Origin: Salegentibacter maritimus
GTDB lineage: Bacteria > Bacteroidota > Bacteroidia > Flavobacteriales > Flavobacteriaceae
Direction of reading: 5' to 3'
DNA: 64,000 nucleotides
Assembly: GCF_016236915.1 (NCBI RefSeq)
Contig: NZ_JAEHOK010000010.1
Span: forward strand, 33,195-97,194
Numbering within the stretch: position 1 is the first letter of the stretch; each line of letters opens with the position of its first letter. The translations under genes and the position numbers were made by a program. The notes beneath the pieces were generated by a model, which did not search any database, was not told the DNA's origin, and saw only the letters and a list, made by a program, of their open reading frames with translations. Of this stretch, positions 61,460 through 64,000 are shown piece by piece.

Positions 61460-63406
61460 TTAAACTTTAAACGTCTTTAACGTTTCTTTAATTTCTTTAT
61501 TTATTATTTCGGCAAAGTCTTCTACTGGCATGGTGCCAATATCGCCTTCCCCTCTTTTTCGTACAGAAACCGTACCATCCTCTGCTTCCTGTTCCCCTAT
61601 AATTAACATATATGGGAATTTATTCATTTCGGCTTCCCTAATTTTCTTTCCTATAGTCTCGTTTCGATTATCTGCTAGGGCGCGAATTTCGTTATTTTCC
61701 AGCAAAGTTAAAACTTTTTGAGCGTATTTTTCATATTTCTCACTGATTGAGAGCACCATAGCTTGTTCTGGCATTAACCATAAAGGGAAATTTCCTCCGG
61801 TATGCTCCAGTAAAATAGCAATAAAACGTTCCATACTGCCAAAGGGGGCACGATGAATCATTACCGGACGATGTGTCTCATTGTCGCTTCCTTTATAAGA
61901 AAGTTCAAATCTTTCTGGCAGGTTGTAATCTACCTGAATGGTGCCAAGCTGCCAGCTTCTGCCAAGCGCATCTTTTACCATAAAGTCTAACTTAGGTCCA
62001 TAAAACGCAGCTTCACCGGTTTCAACAACATAATTAAGACCTTTTTCCTTTGCGGCATTAATTATCGCAGATTCGGCTTTCTCCCAAACATCGTCAGAGC
62101 CTATATATTTTTCTTTATTTTCCGGGTCTCTTAAAGAAACCTGAGCAGTAAAGTTTTCAAAACCTAAAGAATCAAATACATATAAGGTAAGATCTATTAC
62201 TTTTTTGAATTCTTCGTCCAATTGGTCTGGAGTACAGAAAATGTGGGCGTCATCTTGAGTGAAGCCTCTTACCCTGGTTAAGCCATGTAATTCGCCGCTT
62301 TGCTCGTAACGATAAACAGTGCCAAATTCGGCAAAACGTTTTGGAAGATCGCGATAACTCCATGATTGTGAATTATAAATTTCACAGTGGTGAGGGCAGT
62401 TCATAGGTTTTAATAAAAACTCTTCCCCTTCATTTGGAGTATGAATGGGCTGGAAGCTGTCTTCGCCATATTTTGCATAATGTCCTGAAGTTTCATAAAG
62501 TTCTTTTTGACCAATATGCGGACTTACCACCATTTCATAACCTGCTTTCTTTTGAGCATTTTTAAGGAAATTTTCCAGTCTTTCCCTTAAAGCTGCACCT
62601 TTAGGAAGCCATAATGGAAGTCCCTGTCCAACTTTTTGGGAAAAGGTGAATAGCTCCAATTCTTTCCCGAGCTTACGGTGATCTCTTTTCTTAGCTTCTT
62701 CAAGCAGTTCTAGATATTCCTTTAATTCTTTTTGCTTCGGAAATGAAATTCCGTAAACACGAGTTAACTGCGGATTGTTTTCGTTACCTCGCCAGTAGGC
62801 GCCGGCAACACTCATTAATTTTACCGCTTTTATAAAACCGGTATTTGGAATGTGGCCACCACGGCAAAGGTCGGTAAAGCTGTCATGATCACAGAAAGTG
62901 ATATCGCCGTCTTCCAGGTTTTCTATAAGCTCTACTTTAAACTGGTTGTTTTGTTCTTTATAATAGGAGAGGGCGTCAGCTTTAGAAACTTCACGAAGTT
63001 TAAAGTCATGTTTTTCACGAGCAATTTGAAGCATTCTATCTTCAATCTTCTTAAAATCATTTTCAGAAATTTTGTGCTCTCCAAAATCTACATCATAATA
63101 GAAGCCATTTTCAATGGCCGGTCCAATAGTTAATTTAGAACCGGGGTACATTTCCTCTATAGCCTGGGCCATTACGTGGGAAGTAGAGTGCCAAAATGCT
63201 TTTTTACCTTCGTCATCTTTCCAGGTGAATAAGGTTAAACTGCCATCTGTAGTTAATGGTGTAGAAACTTCTACAGTTTTATTATTGAATTTTGCTGAAA
63301 TTACGTTTCGTGCCAATCCAGCGCTTATGCTGTTAGCAACATCCATTGGAGTAGATCCTTTCTCAAATTCTTTTATACTGCCATCGGGCAAGCTTACCTT
63401 AATCAT
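61460..63406 (-). CDS. thrS: Threonyl-tRNA synthetase
   Basis: The 648-residue class II synthetase charges tRNA-Thr. It has a TGS domain (about 1-62; [17 protein letters not shown]), an editing domain (about 63-225; [18 protein letters not shown], with [12 protein letters not shown]), the catalytic core with zinc ligands in [10 protein letters not shown], motif 2 [11 protein letters not shown] and motif 3 [18 protein letters not shown], and a C-terminal anticodon-binding domain (about 545-640). A TTG-N20-TATCTTTG promoter lies upstream. It opens the thrS-infC-rpmI-rplT operon. Confidence 0.97.
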   Translation of the reverse strand: MIKVSLPDGSIKEFEKGSTPMDVANSISAGLARNVISAKFNNKTVEVSTPLTTDGSLTLFTWKDDEGKKAFWHSTSHVMAQAIEEMYPGSKLTIGPAIENGFYYDVDFGEHKISENDFKKIEDRMLQIAREKHDFKLREVSKADALSYYKEQNNQFKVELIENLEDGDITFCDHDSFTDLCRGGHIPNTGFIKAVKLMSVAGAYWRGNENNPQLTRVYGISFPKQKELKEYLELLEEAKKRDHRKLGKELELFTFSQKVGQGLPLWLPKGAALRERLENFLKNAQKKAGYEMVVSPHIGQKELYETSGHYAKYGEDSFQPIHTPNEGEEFLLKPMNCPHHCEIYNSQSWSYRDLPKRFAEFGTVYRYEQSGELHGLTRVRGFTQDDAHIFCTPDQLDEEFKKVIDLTLYVFDSLGFENFTAQVSLRDPENKEKYIGSDDVWEKAESAIINAAKEKGLNYVVETGEAAFYGPKLDFMVKDALGRSWQLGTIQVDYNLPERFELSYKGSDNETHRPVMIHRAPFGSMERFIAILLEHTGGNFPLWLMPEQAMVLSISEKYEKYAQKVLTLLENNEIRALADNRNETIGKKIREAEMNKFPYMLIIGEQEAEDGTVSVRKRGEGDIGTMPVEDFAEIINKEIKETLKTFKV

Positions 63407-63428
63407 GTATATGTAGTTTTAATGAGCG

Positions 63429-63436
63429 CAAAGATA
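63429..63436 (-). promoter_or_regulatory. Promoter of the thrS operon
   Basis: On the minus strand TATCTTTG is preceded by TTG (63459-63457) with 20 bases between them, 23 bases before the ATG. Confidence 0.72.
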
Positions 63437-63640
63437 ATAGGTTGATTTTGCCTGCGCAATATACTTATATATAAAGGAGAATAATTATTGCTGAAAAATA
63501 AAAATAAGCCTTTATAATTATCTCTGAAATATTAACTTTTCAATTCTAAAATTTTCTTTAAAATTTTTTATCTTACAAGTTCCTTTTTTAGAGGCTGTTA
63601 TAATTTTGTTTTAAGTTTTCTTTAAAAAAATGTGAAGTTG

Positions 63641-63673
63641 AGCTTGTGGGAGTAAAAAACAGCAGTATATTTG
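63641..63673 (+). promoter_or_regulatory. Tandem promoter 1 at the right edge
   Basis: TTG and TATATTTG (63666-63673) are separated by exactly 19 bases, followed by CACCCGC. Downstream sequence TTACATACTGGGATTAC is not coding. Confidence 0.65.
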
Positions 63674-63799
63674 CACCCGCTTTGCGCCACAAGAGGTTTG
63701 GGGTTCTAAGTTGAGAGGTTCATTACATACTGGGATTACGATGTTTTTAGGGCTAAGAAAGCTCAAAAAAATAAAAGTAAAAAAAACTTTATTTTTTGC

Positions 63800-63829
63800 T
63801 TGTCAGATTCAAAAGAGGTTGTATATTTG
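63800..63829 (+). promoter_or_regulatory. Tandem promoter 2 at the right edge
   Basis: TTG, 19 bases, then TATATTTG (63822-63829), followed by CAGCCGC. The words TTGTATATTTGCAGCCGC are shared exactly with promoter 3. Confidence 0.68.
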
Positions 63830-63939
63830 CAGCCGCAAAAACAGCGAAGGATTTTAATAAAAATTGTTGTTGTTTTTAAGTTCTTTTAATCGGGTAAAGC
63901 TTTCAAAAAAAACTTAAAATTTTTCTAAAAAATATTTGG

Positions 63940-63967
63940 TTGATAAAGAAAAAGCATTGTATATTTG
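63940..63967 (+). promoter_or_regulatory. Tandem promoter 3 at the right edge
   Basis: TATATTTG (63960-63967) with TTG about 17 or 21 bases upstream, followed by CAGCCGC. It is the third copy in 300 bases. The gene or RNA it serves lies beyond the window. Confidence 0.65.
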
Positions 63968-64000
63968 CAGCCGCTTACAGCGGAAACAAGTTCCCAAAAA

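Larger units (their letters stand above)
63437..64000. other. Gene-free right edge
   Basis: No open frame of note is present. The stretch holds the thrS promoter at its left end and three tandem rightward promoters. The absence of coding sequence and the repeated strong promoters suggest a stable-RNA or highly expressed operon just outside the window. Confidence 0.5.

Overview
The window looks like a chromosomal segment from a member of the Flavobacteriaceae (Bacteroidota), near Gramella/Salegentibacter-type marine flavobacteria. The evidence is AT-rich DNA, many promoters with the Bacteroidota -7 element TAnnTTTG, very few Shine-Dalgarno sites, lipoproteins with an acidic C-S-D-D-D-type surface-export signal, a zeaxanthin-type crt operon, split transketolase genes and family signatures such as DUF3276 and DUF4856. 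The genus is an inference. No phage, plasmid, insertion-sequence transposase or CRISPR array was seen.

Layout. 1-8.9 kb: the 3' end of an amidohydrolase, a cyclophilin-FKBP fusion, a 1-Cys peroxiredoxin, a thioredoxin-like protein, a CsaA-like tRNA-binding protein, a gene remnant, a secreted M14 peptidase, a PUR-domain protein and an ABC exporter. 9-18.6 kb: branched-chain amino acid dehydrogenase, nusB, a DUF1573 lipoprotein and yajC; then a YdeI-like protein, pepT, gamma-glutamyltransferase, pyrD, a LysE exporter and HMG-CoA lyase. 18.6-28.7 kb: an iron-acquisition locus. It holds a DUF4856 lipoprotein, an imelysin lipoprotein, a homologue of vitamin-K-dependent gamma-glutamyl carboxylase and a TonB-dependent receptor, followed by a three-gene ferric-iron ABC importer. 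Both transcription units are preceded by the same inverted repeat, TTATTTAAA-N5-TCTAAATAA. 28.8-38.9 kb: guaB, envelope chaperones (OmpH/Skp, SurA-like), a MoxR ATPase, aconitase and a TlpA-like protein. 38.9-46.1 kb: a carotenoid operon (merR-crtI-crtB-crtZ-crtY, minus strand) whose regulator carries the W-x9-EH and E-x-H-x-x-G signatures of CarH-type B12 photoreceptors, with a divergent SDR and aldehyde dehydrogenase pair. 46.1-64 kb: three tRNA genes, aroK, small metabolic genes, split transketolase, tgt, an LptF/G-type permease, accA, dnaB, and the thrS-infC-rpmI-rplT operon, where infC appears to start at ATA. The right edge carries three tandem strong promoters that probably drive a stable-RNA or highly expressed operon outside the window.

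Two families of short dispersed repeats run through the intergenic spaces. Family 1 (about 60-130 bp, core words CTGAACTTGTTTCAG / CTGAAACAAGTTCAG) lies 3' of genes. In at least three copies it sits inside an outer inverted repeat whose two arms differ between copies yet stay complementary, forming terminator-like stems. Family 2 (about 90-115 bp, with GGCAAGCC hairpins and often the palindrome CTCGATAATCGAG) ends in AAGTAAA. In three unrelated genes (pepT, crtZ, transketolase C-half) the TAA inside that AAGTAAA is exactly the stop codon.

The best candidates for an undescribed system are the carboxylase-containing iron locus with its operator, and the stop-codon-abutting repeat family. All functional calls rest on motif recognition by eye; no database search was run.
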